Notes: a model not told the origin generated them from the sequence alone. Shown: positions 1-11,745, numbered from the stretch's first letter. The stretch is DNA of 64,000 nt from Siphonodentalium dalli (GCA_032622095.1 CP136064.1:7123512-7187511); one strand, 5' to 3'. Translations and numbers: made by a program.

Positions 1-165
1 ATGGTAATTATTTCGGTATTGATAAGAACAATATGAACTGAGCCAGACATAGACAATTTTAATCCTAAAACATAAGAACTGAGAACACGTAAGAAATCCT
101 TACCAAATGTCCTTATGGCAGTGGTATCTCAGCGGAGCGATGGGAAATAACTCTGCCTGGAGTTT
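1..165 (+). repeat. Dispersed repeat copy, cut by the window start
   Basis: This stretch is a nearly exact inverted copy of 62700-62864, with only a handful of differences over about 165 bp. It includes the segment TGGTATCTCAGCGGAGCG, which differs from the tRNA A-box consensus at about one position, so a tRNA-derived SINE is possible. I see no convincing B box. Homology to the right-hand copy resumes at about 425-490 (matching 62620-62670), so the left copy is interrupted by the one-unit satellite locus and other sequence between 166 and 424. The left boundary is unknown. Confidence 0.7.
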
Positions 166-167
166 GG

Positions 168-230
168 TTTCCCTATGGAGATGGGTGATATAATGGCATG
201 TAATGTTAACGCCTTTTTGCAGGGTATGCT
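168..230 (+). repeat. One-unit version of the 33/36-bp satellite with array-like flanks
   Basis: A single satellite monomer (about 177-210) is preceded by GGTTTCCCT and followed by GTTAAC, a pyrimidine-rich run and TTGCAGGGTATGCTCAT. The 6.1-kb array downstream has the same left word GGTTTCCCT at about 790 and nearly the same right flank at 6931-6960 (GTTAAC, then TTGCAGGGTGTGATCAT). The locus therefore looks like a low-copy version of the unit that expanded next door, either a progenitor or a collapsed relative. Confidence 0.65.
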
Positions 231-797
231 CATAGGCTACACTGGTGTAAATAGGGTTCGGAGTGACATCTATATACGACCCAAAGCGTCCGGCTTTTGT
301 TCGTTATTATCTCTACGGGAGTAGCTATAGTATGTTACACTGGTGTAAATAGGGCTCGGATGCGGGATGAGAGAATACAATAGACACTGGGCCCTGATTG
401 GTCAATAGCCTTGTGTGCTTTTTGCATAACAAAATCGTCACACCTCTTTACTATGATTTCCCATTGGTAAAATAGCCATTGGCACAGGAATTAACCCTTT
501 GTAGTGAAGTTTGAATTTTTTGGTGTGGTCTAAAATATGACAGTATTTATTTTATGCGGTTCTGACCCTAGTTACGAAAACAATGATTTAAAGGCGAATT
601 CCCTGCTAGACGGACATGATTTTTGTTTGCGTAAAAAGTTTCCCCAAATGTCAATTTTTCAGATTTAAAGAAAATTTTGGACCCTAAATTTATATTGCCA
701 ACAGTATACGCTAAAACATTAGCACTGAGTCCTATGGAAAACATTTACACCAGTGTAACCACAACGCGCATATCAAAGCGAGGAATAGGTTTCCCTC
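231..797. other. Gene-free stretch with small repeats
   Basis: No coding potential is evident. The palindrome TTACACTGGTGTAA or a close variant occurs at 237-250, 335-348 and 745-758; the first two are followed by the same AATAGGG[TC]TCGG word. Positions 265-310 are an inverted fragment of the dispersed element at 28.2-29.0 kb (shared core GACCCAAAGCGTCCGGC). Positions 425-490 match 62620-62670 in reverse. Confidence 0.5.
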
Positions 798-819
798 TTC
801 TGCACTGGGCCAGAGACTA

Positions 820-3800
820 TGGAGATGAGTGATATAATGGCATGACTATGGAGATGGCTGATATAATGGCATGTAATGTTAACATGGAGATGTCTGATAT
901 AATGGCATGTAATGTTATGGAGATGGCTGATATAATGGCATGTAATGTTATGGAGATGGCTGATATAATGGCATGTAATGTTATGGAGATGGCTGATATA
1001 ATGGCATGTAATGTTATGGAGATGGCTGATATAATGGCATGTAATGTTAACATGGAGATGGCTGATATAATGGCATGTAATGCTATGGAGATGGCTGATA
1101 TAATGGCATGTAATGTTATGGAGATGGCTGATATAATGGCATGTAATGTTATGGAGATGGCTGATATAATGGCATGTAATGTTAACATGGAGATGGCTGA
1201 TATAATGGCATGTAATGCTATGGAGATGGCTGATATAATGGCATGTAATGTTATGGAGATGGCTGATATAATGGCATGTAATGTTAACATGGAGATGGGT
1301 GATATAATGGCATGTAATGTTATGGAGATGGCTGATATAATGGCATGTAATGTTAACATGGAGATGGGTGATATAATGGCATGTAATGTTATGGAGATGG
1401 CTGATATAATGGCATGTAATGTTATGGAGATGGCTGATATAATGGCATGTAATGTTAACATGGAGATGAGTGATATAATGGCATGTAATGTTAACATGGA
1501 GATGGGTGATATAATGGCATGTAATGTTAACATGGAGATGGGTGATATAATGGCATGTAATGTTATGGAGATGGCTGATATAATGGCATGTAATGTTAAC
1601 ATGGAGATGGGTGATATAATGGCATGTAATGTTATGGAGATGGCTGATATAATGGCATGTAATGTTATGGAGATGGCTGATATAATGGCATGTAATGTTA
1701 ACATGGAGATGAGTGATATAATGGCATGTAATGTTAACATGGAGATGGGTGATATAATGGCATGTAATGTTAAAATGGAGATGGGTGATATAATGGCATG
1801 TAATGTTATGGAGATGGCTGATATAATGGCATGTAATGTTAACATGGAGATGGGTGATATAATGGCATGTAATGTTATGGAGATGGCTGATATAATGGCA
1901 TGTAATGTTATGGAGATGGCTGATATAATGGCATGTAATGTTAACATGGAGATGGGTGATATAATGGCATGTAATGTTAACATGGAGATGGGTGATATAA
2001 TGGCATGTAATGTTAAAATTGGAGATGGCTGATATAATGGCATGTAATGTTATGGAGATGGCTGATATAATGGCATGTAATGTTAACATGGAGATGGCTG
2101 ATATAATGGCATGTAATGTTATGGAGATGGCTGATATAATGGCATGTAATGTTAACATGGAGATGGGTGATATAATGGCATGTAATGTTAACATGGAGAT
2201 GGGTGATATAATGGCATGTAATGTTAACATGGAGATGGGTGATATAATGGCATGTAATGTTAACATTGGAGATGGCTGATATAATGGCATGTAATGTTAT
2301 GGAGATGGCTGATATAATGGCATGTAATGTTAACATGGAGATGGCTGATATAATGGCATGTAATGTTAACATGGAGATGGCTGATATAATGGCATGTAAT
2401 GTTATGGAGATGGCTGATATAATGGCATGTAATGTTAACATGAAGATGAGTGATATAATGGCATGTAATGTTAACATGGAGATGGCTGATATAATGGCAT
2501 GTAATGTTAACATGAAGATGGGTGATATAATGGCATGTAATGTTAACATGGAGATGGCTGATATAATGGCATGTAATGTTAACATGGAGATGGGTGATAT
2601 AATGGCATGTAATGTTAACATGGAGATGGCTGATATAATGGCATGTAATGTTAACATGGAGATGGCTGATATAATGACATGTAATGTTAACATGGAGATG
2701 GCTGATATAATGGCATGTAATGTTAACATGGAGATGGGTGATATAATGGCATGTAATGTTAACATGGAGATGGGTGATATAATGGCATGTAATGTTAACA
2801 TGGAGATGGCTGATATAATGGCATGTAATGTTAACATGGAGATGGCTGATATAATGGCATGTAATGTTAACATGGAGATGGGTGATATAATGGCATGTAA
2901 TGTTAACATGGAGATGGGTGATATAATGGCATGTAATGTTAACATGGAGATGGGTGATATAATGGCATGTAATGTTAACATGGAGATGGCTGATATAATG
3001 GCATGTAATGTTAACATGGAGATGGGTGATATAATGGCATGTAATGTTAACATGGAGATGGGTGATATAATGGCATGTAATGTTAACATGGAGATGGGTG
3101 ATATAATGGCATGTAATGTTAACATGGAGATGGCTGATATAATGGCATGTAATGTTAACATGGAGATGGGTGATATAATGGCATGTAATGTTAACATGGA
3201 GATGGCTGATATAATGGCATGTAATGTTAACATGGAGATGGGTGATATAATGGCATGTAATGTTAACATGTAGATGGCTGATATAATGGCATGTAATGTT
3301 AACATGGAGATGGGTGATATAATGGCATGAAATGTTAACATGGAGATGGGTGATATAATGGCATGTAATGTTAACATGGAGATGGGTGATATAATGGCAT
3401 GTAATGTTAACATGGAGATGGCTGATATAATGGCATGTAATGTTAACATGGAGATGGGTGATATAATGGCATGTAATGTTAACATGGAGATGGGTGATAT
3501 AATGGCATGTAATGTTAACATGTAGATGGCTGACATAATGGCATGTAATGTTAACATGGAGATGGGTGATATAATGGCATGTAATGTTAACATGGAGATG
3601 GCTGATATAATGGCATGTAATGTTAACATGTAGATGGCTGATATAATGGCATGTAATGTTAACATGGAGATGGGTGATATAATGGCATGTAATGTTAACA
3701 TGGAGATGGCTGATATAATGGCATGTAATGTTAACATGGAGATGGGTGATATAATGGCATGTAATGTTAACATGGAGATGGGTGATATAATGGTATGTAA

Positions 3801-6800
3801 TGTTAACATGGAGATGGCTGATATAATGGCATGTAATGTTAACATGGAGATGGGTAATATAATGGCATGTAATGTTATGGAGATGGCTGATATAATGGCA
3901 TGTAATGTTAACATGGAGATGGCTGATATAATGGCATGTAATGTTAACATGGAGATGGGTGATATAATGGTATGTAATGTTAACATGGAGATGGCTGATA
4001 TAATGGCATGTAATGTTAACATGGAGATGGGTGATATAATGGCATGTAATGTTAACATGGAGATGGCTGATATAATGGCATGTAATGATAACATGGAGAT
4101 GGGTGATATAATGGCATGTAATGTTAACATGGAGATGGGTGATATAATGGCATGTAATGTTAACATGGAGATGGGTGATATAATGGCATGTAATGTTAAC
4201 ATGGAGATGGCTGATATAATGGCATGTAATGTTAACATGGAGATGGCTGATATAATGGCATGTAATGTTAACATGGAGATGGGTGATATAATGGCATGTA
4301 ATGTTAACATGGAGATGGCTGATATAATGGCATGTAATGTTAACATGGAGATGGCTGATATAATGGTATGTAATGTTAACATGGAGATGGCTGATATAAT
4401 GGCATGTAATGTTAACATGGAGATGGGTGATATAATGGCATGTAATGTTAACATGGAGATGGCTGATATAATGGCATGTAATGTTAACATGGAGATGGGT
4501 GATTATAATGGCATGTAATGTTAACATGGAGATGGGTGATATAATGGCATGCAATGTTAACATGGAGATGGGTGATATAATGGCATGTAATGTTAACATG
4601 GAGATGGGTGATATAATGGCATGTAATGTTAACATGGAGATGGGTGATATAATGGCATGTAATGTTAACATGGATATGGCTGATATAATGGCATGTAATG
4701 TTAACATGGAGATGGCTGATATAATGGCATGTAATGTTAACATGGAGATGGCTGATATAATGGCATGTAATATTAACATGGAGATGGCTGATATAATGGC
4801 ATGTAATGTTAACATGGAGATGGGTGATATAATGGCATGTAATGTTAACATGGAGATGGGTGATATAATGGCATGTAATGTTAACATGGAGATGGGTGAT
4901 ATAATGGCATGTAATGTTAACATGGAGATGGCTGATATAATGGCATGTAATGTTAACATGGAGATGGCTGATATAATGGCATGTAATGTTAACATGGAGA
5001 TGGCTGATATAATGGCATGTAATGTTAACATGGAGATGGGTGATATAATGGCATGTAATGTTAACATGTAGATGGCTGATATAATGGCATGTAATGTTAA
5101 CATGGAGATGGGTGATATAATGGCATGAAATGTTAACATGGAGATGGGTGATATAATGGCATGTAATGTTAACATGGAGATGGGTGATATAATGGCATGT
5201 AATGTTAACATGGAGATGGCTGATATAATGGCATGTAATGTTAACATGGAGATGGCTGATATAATGGCATGTAATGTTAACATGGAGATGGGTGATATAA
5301 TGGCATGTAATGTTAACATGTAGATGGCTGATATAATGGCATGTAATGTTAACATGGAGATGGGTGATATAATGGCATGAAATGTTAACATGGAGATGGG
5401 TGATATAATGGCATGTAATGTTAACATGGAGATGGGTGATATAATGGCATGTAATGTTAACATGTAGATGGCTGACATAATGGCATGTAATGTTAACATG
5501 GAGATGGGTGATATAATGGCATGTAATGTTAACATGGAGATGGCTGATATAATGGCATGTAATGTTAACATGTAGATGGCTGATATAATGGCATGTAATG
5601 TTAACATGGAGATGGGTGATATAATGGCATGTAATGTTAACATGGAGATGGCTGATATAATGGCATGTAATGTTAACATGGAGATGGGTGATATAATGGC
5701 ATGTAATGTTAACACGGAGATGGGTGATATAATGGTATGTAATGTTAACATGGAGATGGCTGATATAATGGCATGTAATGTTAACATGGAGATGGGTAAT
5801 ATAATGGCATGTAATGTTATGGAGATGGCTGATATAATGGCATGTAATGTTAACATGGAGATGGCTGATATAATGGCATGTAATGTTAACATGGAGATGG
5901 GTGATATAATGGTATGTAATGTTAACATGGAGATGGCTGATATAATGGCATGTAATGTTAACATGGAGATGGGTGATATAATGGCATGTAATGTTAACAT
6001 GGAGATGGCTGATATAATGGCATGTAATGATAACATGGAGATGGGTGATATAATGGCATGTAATGTTAACATGGAGATGGGTGATATAATGGCATGTAAT
6101 GTTAACATGGAGATGGGTGATATAATGGCATGTAATGTTAACATGGAGATGGCTGATATAATGGCATGTAATGTTAACATGGAGATGGCTGATATAATGG
6201 CATGTAATGTTAACATGGAGATGGGTGATATAATGGCATGTAATGTTAACATGGAGATGGCTGATATAATGGCATGTAATGTTAACATGGAGATGGCTGA
6301 TATAATGGTATGTAATGTTAACATGGAGATGGCTGATATAATGGCATGTAATGTTAACATGGAGATGGGTGATATAATGGCATGTAATGTTAACATGGAG
6401 ATGGCTGATATAATGGCATGTAATGTTAACATGGAGATGGGTGATTATAATGGCATGTAATGTTAACATGGAGATGGGTGATATAATGGCATGCAATGTT
6501 AACATGGAGATGGGTGATATAATGGCATGTAATGTTAACATGGAGATGGGTGATATAATGGCATGTAATGTTAACATGGAGATGGGTGATATAATGGCAT
6601 GTAATGTTAACATGGATATGGCTGATATAATGGCATGTAATGTTAACATGGAGATGGCTGATATAATGGCATGTAATGTTAACATGGAGATGGCTGATAT
6701 AATGGCATGTAATATTAACATGGAGATGGCTGATATAATGGCATGTAATGTTAACATGGAGATGGGTGATATAATGGCATGTAATGTTAACATGGAGATG

Positions 6801-6935
6801 GGTGATATAATGGCATGTAATGTTAACATGGAGATGGGTGATATAATGGCATGTAATGTTAACATGGAGATGGCTGATATAATGGCATGTAATGTTAACA
6901 TGGAGATGGCTGATATAATGGCATGTAATGTTAAC
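820..6935 (+). repeat. 33/36-bp satellite array, roughly 170 units
   Basis: The unit is GGAGATGG[C/G]TGATATAATG followed by GCATGTAATGTTAACAT (36 bp). A 33-bp variant lacks AAC. The 33-bp form is common before about 2430 and rare afterwards. A G/C site (GGCTGAT versus GGGTGAT) alternates irregularly and gives the array a bar-code-like pattern. Both unit lengths are multiples of three, so several frames on both strands stay open for hundreds of codons. The predicted peptides are simple repeats with no initiation context, domain or codon signal, and I do not regard them as genes. The flanks resemble those of the one-unit locus at 168-230. Confidence 0.97.
3050..6935. repeat. Recent ~1.94-kb tandem duplication inside the satellite
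   Basis: Private variants recur exactly 1,942 bp apart: GACATAATG at 3532 and 5474, AATGATAAC at 4084 and 6026, the 37-bp unit with GATTATAATG at 4501 and 6443, and GCATGCAATG at 4547 and 6489. The length fits 54 units (52 of 36 bp, one of 33, one of 37). Few differences separate the copies, for example AACACGG at about 5714. Around 5068-5320 a smaller 252-bp (7-unit) repeat is nested, marked by GTAGATGG and GCATGAAATG. The left edge of the duplication is approximate. Confidence 0.9.
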
Positions 6936-6961
6936 ACCTTTTGTTGCAGGGTGTGATCATA

Positions 6962-7172
6962 CAGTAATGCCCTAATTAATCGACTCCTTAACCACAGCAG
7001 AATTATGGGTAACTTTTCAGGATTTAGTCCGAAATATGGCTTATCATTCATCGGAAAGCTCTCACCCGATAGCTTTCCGATGAATGGCAACGAGCCATGT
7101 TTCCGACTAAATCCTGAAAAGTTACCCATAATTATGCTGTGGTTAAGGAGTTGATTACTTAGGGCATTACTG
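6962..7172. mobile_element. Tc1/mariner-type MITE (211 bp), TA target duplication
   Basis: Long terminal inverted repeats start CAGTAATGCCCTAATTAATC on the left and mirror imperfectly on the right, covering most of the element as a hairpin. It is flanked by TA on both sides (6960-6961 and 7173-7174). CAGT termini and a TA duplication are known features of Tc1/mariner elements. There is no coding capacity, so it is non-autonomous. A shorter copy lies at 33509-33676. This copy sits 26 bp after the satellite ends, within the array's own right flank. Confidence 0.85.
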
Positions 7173-7174
7173 TA

Positions 7175-7944
7175 GTAAGGATGGTTCGGGGGGTGGGTAT
7201 TGGCGTGAAGGGCCGAATCGTTATAATTAATGTTACAGAGCGTGTATTAGTCATTTGTCATTTTTTATCAATGTGATGATAGCAAATAAGAGCACTCACG
7301 CCGTGATAGTGTTGTGTAGTTGAGTGAATGCATAAAAAGATAATTTATAAGTCTTATATTTCAACTTTTATAGACATTTTTCGTTCTGCAGCGCACTGGG
7401 GGTTGTGGTCGGAGACGGCCGAGTCGGCCGCGTTTCGTTAATTAGGTGTTGGTTGTTATTGTTATTTTACACGGAATAATGAGCTGGTCATTCGTGAAAC
7501 CAATATATTTTATATTATATAATTACAATCATGGGTATATAATATATGATGTTGAGCGCGTTGCCATTTTTTAAATTGGTTTTTATTGTAATGTTTCTGC
7601 CTTTGTCATGCGTTGTCGAATATTATCAAATTAGGTGCGCTATCCACGTAACTAATCATTATTATTGGTCTGACAATGCACGGATGAAATTAACAGCACA
7701 GCTATGGGGAATTGAGGTCAGTATTGCCTCCAGTTGGAGGCGGCGTTTACACATCACAGGTCCGTGACATTTGAATATGTTCTAAACAGTGATTTTGCAC
7801 ATGCAAACATGTTGAATCCGGGACCACTCTCCGAGACACAAACACCATCACCATGCTGATCGATATGTATACCGCTCTATGTTGCACGTGGCAAGAAAAT
7901 AATGTGATTCGCTCAATTGACTTAAGTAACAACTTAAGTTTGTG
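7175..7944. other. Gene-free stretch
   Basis: Nothing supportable is visible. Short open frames (for example 7546-7767) have no recognisable domain. A small GC-rich palindrome GGCCGAGTCGGCC lies near 7420. Confidence 0.4.
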
Positions 7945-8155
7945 TCACACGTAGTTCGTTGGGGATCAGTTAATTCATGGCGGGGATACTGGTCTCATAT
8001 ATCGGTCACATGATCGATTTTAGAGGGGATACTGGTCTCATATATCGGTCACATGATCGATTTTAGACACCACGATTCAGGGTTCTCAGGAATCCAACCA
8101 TTCGGGTGCACTCATGAATCGAGTTTATAGTGTACTACCAGTGTGACATTCACGA
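7945..8155 (+). repeat. Dispersed repeat, copy 1 of a local direct pair
   Basis: This copy shares GTTCGTTGGGNATCAGTT, the GGGGATACTGGTCTCAT block and the CGATTCAGGGTTCT block with 8735-8890, in the same order and strand. Within it a 43-bp segment starting GGGGATACTGGTCTC is tandemly duplicated (about 7981 and 8023). The pair lies 790 bp apart. I see no TG...CA ends or coding interior to support LTRs. Confidence 0.7.
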
Positions 8156-8638
8156 ACTCACTCACCAACATTATATATATTTTTTTCGATTCGCGAGCCC
8201 GATTGCTCCAAGTGTAGGAGCCATACGATAAGGAGAAATTCGGCGACAATTGGCCAGTAAATATAACACTTTGACTATAGAGTTTCTCTTGTCGGCTAAA
8301 TCTACAAAGAAAATAAAACTGACATTCGTGTTAGGCCCACTCAGCGAGGATCAGTGATGGAGTCTCTATACACAGAACATTATCTATTTATTTATTGTCC
8401 CCCCCCCCGTCCCAATTTTTTTCTTTGTCCAAATTTTCCCCAATTGTTGATGCATGTATTTCTTATTAGATGTAACCCTTGCATAACTTATTAACTTTGT
8501 CTTATTTGTAAATATTGTAAGCCACCGTCCACAGGTGGAGGTCAATAAATAAATAATAAGCCTCGCTCGGTATAAAACAGTTGGTGGATACGAGCGCAGG
8601 GGTGACAGTCCGGTCTGTTTCCCGACAATAATACTAAA
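8156..8638. other. Gene-free stretch with a possible retroelement 3-prime tail
   Basis: A poly-C run lies near 8400. A 3-prime-tail-like sequence ends with AATAAATAAATAATAA at about 8545-8560, preceded by GGAGGTC. The AATAAA-rich tail could be the end of a decayed LINE on the plus strand, but no coding remnant supports this. Confidence 0.3.
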
Positions 8639-8717
8639 CCCACAGAGAGCCCCAAATATACTGGAGCAGACGACACTCAGTAGTATATGATTCGATATGT
8701 GTGAGGCTCCCTGTGGG
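8639..8717 (+). repeat. Small foldback element (GAGCCCC hairpin), solo copy
   Basis: The ends are CCCACAGAGAGCC and GGCTCCCTGTGGG, giving terminal inverted repeats of about 13-14 bp around a core containing GAGCAGACGACACTC. Related copies lie at 20908-20986 (solo) and, inverted, inside the TTAA elements at 37095-37178, about 38695-38775 and about 40213-40290. It may be an independent MITE or a detached module of the larger elements. Confidence 0.7.
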
Positions 8718-8734
8718 CAACTAATGTTAAACCG

Positions 8735-8890
8735 AACGAGTTCGTTGGGTATCAGTTCATTCATGGCGGGGATACTGGTCTCATTTATCGGTCACATGAT
8801 CGATTTTAGACCCAACGATTCAGGGTTCTTGTGAGTCCAACCACTCGGGTGCACTCACGAATCGAGTTTATAATATACTATCAGTGGAGT
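8735..8890 (+). repeat. Dispersed repeat, copy 2 of the local direct pair
   Basis: This is the second copy of the 7945-8155 repeat, without the internal 43-bp duplication. Substitutions are scattered along its length, which argues against a very recent duplication. Confidence 0.7.
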
Positions 8891-9816
8891 TATTTTATTA
8901 TGAAATAAGCCCTTTGTCGACTTCTACCGGATTTTTCCGTTTAATGACGCGGACCACAGTGAAAACACATTATAAAGAGCGTACATCTTGTAAGTCGATT
9001 TAGTTTCATACAGAGCGTAATTCAGATTCAAATAATGCCGATATGGACTTATTTGTGTTTTTTAAATGAGTTCAATATGAGCTTATTTTCAGGAGAACAG
9101 GCTGGAATATAATAATAATAATGACCAGTTTTATATAGCGATTAACAAATTACTTGCTCTAACACGCTTGGTACAATATTACCCCAGTCATTTGTAAAAG
9201 CCAACCAATGAACCGACTGCAGCCATTGCAGGCGCTGCTCTAGTTTGATCAGAACATGCTCTGATACTCATCAGTATGACACGCTGACTGGTACTCTTTT
9301 AACGCATGAGTGATGCGAAGCCGATACAGTACGAGCGATCTTGCTCAAGGGTCACAACTTGGTGCGTGTATTGAAACAGCGATAATTAGGACGTCGCTCA
9401 AAGCGACCAAGCCACTGCTATGTGGAGACTCAATGACCGGCGACGCGCTGCGAACCCATATCGATGTATTCACCTAATGCGCACGAGTGTAGACTATAAA
9501 CGATATATGATCCTACGGAGGATAACATAGGTTTTGATATGCGATCTTTATCTGCTTTTAGTGATTTTATATGAAGGGTAATAACTCTATAAAGAATGTC
9601 CCTTTACTAAATAACGCCGAGTTGTATGAGAAATTACAACACCACAATAGAACAACTCTGGTGAAATATAAGTCCAATTTTTCTATAGTGTGGCTGGGCT
9701 TGGGGAGGTTTGGGTACGCTCTTTAAAACACTTCTTCAAATATTTCCGTTATTTCGTCAAAAACACTTCTTCAAATAGCTCCGTTATTTAGTTAATAAAC
9801 ATATTTTATTATTTTA
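8891..9816. other. Gene-free stretch
   Basis: I see no gene, array or clear element here. ATAAAGAGCGT at about 8973 is a single instance of a motif that occurs as pairs elsewhere in the window. Confidence 0.4.
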
Positions 9817-9896
9817 GGATCACATATCAAAATGAGAGGATATGGTGATCCCCTTTTCATGGGATCACCATATCCTCTCATTTTGATATATGATCC
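9817..9896. repeat. 36-bp-arm hairpin
   Basis: The left arm begins GGATCACATATCAAAATGAG and the right arm mirrors it with one mismatch across an 8-bp spacer (9853-9860). The words GGATCACATAT and GAGGATCACA recur just downstream (about 9934 and 9965), so the hairpin may be part of a longer decayed repeat. Confidence 0.85.
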
Positions 9897-9989
9897 TGCC
9901 TTCACGGAGCCACAAGTGACTCCTGAGACGAGGATCACACATTATATGATGCCCTATCCTATGGAGGATCACATATTGTTTGATATCTA

Positions 9990-10039
9990 CACCCGTGCGC
10001 GAATACAAGTCCGACGCGCTAACCACTGGACCACGGATC
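9990..10039 (-). repeat. tRNA-derived SINE head, internally deleted
   Basis: On the minus strand the sequence reads GATCCGTGGTCCAGTGGTTA, then GCGCGTCGGACTTGTA. TGGTCCAGTGG matches the A-box consensus TRGYNNARNNG, and the following bases resemble a D-arm plus the 5-prime half of an anticodon arm with a possible TGT anticodon. The sequence then jumps to TTCGCGCACGGGTG with no full B box. The second half of the tRNA fold is therefore missing and this is not a functional tRNA gene. Confidence 0.5.
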
Positions 10040-10093
10040 TCACACTGCGCTCGCATTCACCAACTGGGTTTATATCGGGCGAAGCTACATTTA

Positions 10094-10525
10094 CAGTACC
10101 AATCAAAAGAAGTGGTATATTAAGCGCGCTATTTTCGCGTTCAAGATCGCAATAATATTGCAAGTGGAAATGCTTATAAGCGCACCGCTTGCGATATTAT
10201 TGCAATATTTTGCGCTAAATATCGCAATATTTCGCGCTTAATATTGCGAAATCTTGCACTCGAAATTATGACATTTAAATAAAATTTGCTTCTTCTATAC
10301 TGTTTATTGCATAAATAGAGACAATTTTTTAGATTTGTATATTATTATAGTTGTAAATACTATATGTACACTATATGTACACTTTATGCACATAAATTTT
10401 GCTCGCTTAATATCGCAATAATAAGGGCGACAATTTTTTGGTATTGCGCTATAATCGCACCTTATTCGAAATTAGTCGAGTTCAATGTCGCAATAAAGGC
10501 GCGCCACTTATTCTGACTGGTACTG
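10094..10525. mobile_element. TA-flanked MITE, 432 bp, Tc1/mariner-like ends
   Basis: The left end CAGTACCAATCAAAAGAAGT mirrors the right end as CAGTACCAGTCAGAATAAGT. TA occurs at 10092-10093 and 10526-10527. The interior is AT-rich and repeats the word GCAATATT and its relatives near both ends, with GCGC words. No coding sequence is present. It is unrelated in sequence to the CAGTAATGCCC family at 6962 and 33509. Confidence 0.75.
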
Positions 10526-11140
10526 TACATGTGGTTGTCGATCGGATGGACATCGCCGTTTTATAGGATTATAGGATTATTCCATCAGCCGATTATATAT
10601 ATAGATTGATCACTATTTTTGACCACCGGTTGCATAAAAACATGCGCATAGCATACATGGATGTAGTAGTTTGCTCGCTTAAACGGACATGGCGCATTCG
10701 AACCTCCAAATTGCGTGTACCTAATTTGGAGGGACGGATACGATCGGTCGATAATAACACGAAATACTTATTTACCGGTTGTATATGCTCTGAAAAACAC
10801 TTGCCAAATTCACAACCATTTTCCAGCCGTTTTCAATTTTTCGCTCGAAGTCGATCAGACAAACGCTCCTTATTTCTTCCATATCAGGAATAGACTATCA
10901 CGGAACGCTCTTTTCTGTTCCATGTCGAGCAATTACTGTTTTTCTTTTTGGCATCCAAACACCGTGTTCACAGTTACTTCAACCCGTCTTTTAAGGTTAC
11001 ATAATGCTCGTAGGGTAATTAAGATATTTATCGACCTATTTCGATACCGGAAAAAATCCAACAGCGAATACTATTATGTTTATTTTTGAGGGCAAACCGA
11101 CATGCGGGCTTTTGACTTAAGTTTGTGTTACAATATATAT
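10526..11140. other. Gene-free stretch with a paired AAAGAGCGTT motif
   Basis: There is no recognisable gene. At 10861-10930 (minus strand) lie two copies, about 43 bp apart, of a motif resembling CCTGATATGGAAGAAATAAG followed by GAGCGTT. The same kind of pair occurs at four other places in the window. Confidence 0.45.
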
Positions 11141-11515
11141 TGACTAGCCGATGAGCCCGACGTTGTCCGGGCTATTCAAAAACCAAAGTTCAAGTCGATA
11201 GCTCCACCCGTTTCCGAGATCTGGTCTGCGCATGCGCGAAGCTTGCGTCGCACGGGCTCGGCGACCCGATAAAAATCGTATCCGGGGCAAGATACATTCA
11301 CATAGCAAATTTCAAGTCGATAGCTCCACCCGTTTCCGAGATCTCGTGACATTCTCGTCTGCGCATGCGCTGCACGGGCGTCGCACGGGCTCGTCAATAC
11401 GACAAGGATGACCGCCTGGTCAAACTACACACAGGTACCAAGTTTCGTCCCGATCGGTCGAAACGACAGCACAACACGCATTTTTTGTTTTTCATGAATT
11501 AATTCATGGTACCCG
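11141..11515. repeat. Degenerate interspersed repeat with an internal ~125-bp duplication
   Basis: The block AAGTCGATAGCTCCACCCGT, followed by TTCCGAGATCT and TCTGCGCATGCGC, occurs at about 11193 and 11312. It is followed by ACCAAGTTTCGTCCCGATCG. Sentence-like repeats of this sort, often ending in CAGACAGACAG runs (here at 11896-11908), are common in marine invertebrate introns and intergenic DNA. No coding function is inferred. Confidence 0.55.
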
Positions 11516-11654
11516 TCCCTCAAAGACTGACCCGATGAAAAATTCCCCTGTTCCTAGGACATATATGACACAACAACCCATTCTGCCTTTTTAATCGAGA
11601 TAATTGCATTCCGCGTTTCGTTTTGCATCCGTATTTTACGCATGGGTAGCCGTT

Positions 11655-11745
11655 TAGCAGCTTCGATTGTAATAAAGAGCGTTGATCCTTAACACCTCCG
11701 AATATGGTCAATATAAAGATCGTTGATGCCTTAACCTCCGAAGTG
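11655..11745 (+). repeat. Paired AATAAAGAGCGTT motif
   Basis: AATAAAGAGCGTTGATCCTT and AATATAAAGATCGTTGATGC lie about 45 bp apart, each followed by TTAACACCTCCGAA or a close match. The pair resembles those at 10.9, 15.3, 40.4 and 63.6 kb. Confidence 0.5.

Noticed and set aside
2260-6432. A 1,390-codon minus-strand frame and other long frames over the satellite
   Set aside because: They arise because 33- and 36-bp units lack stops in several frames of both strands. The peptides are pure repeat translations and the plus-strand equivalents are equally open, so no frame is preferred.
8384-8764. A 126-codon minus-strand frame
   Set aside because: It spans a poly-C run, an AATAAA-type tail and a foldback element, so it is a chance frame.
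7945-8890. LTR pair of a small retrotransposon
   Set aside because: The two copies lack TG...CA ends, a primer-binding site and a polypurine tract, and the interior is a mix of other repeats.
9990-10039. Functional tRNA gene
   Set aside because: The A box is good but the second half of the cloverleaf and the B box are missing.
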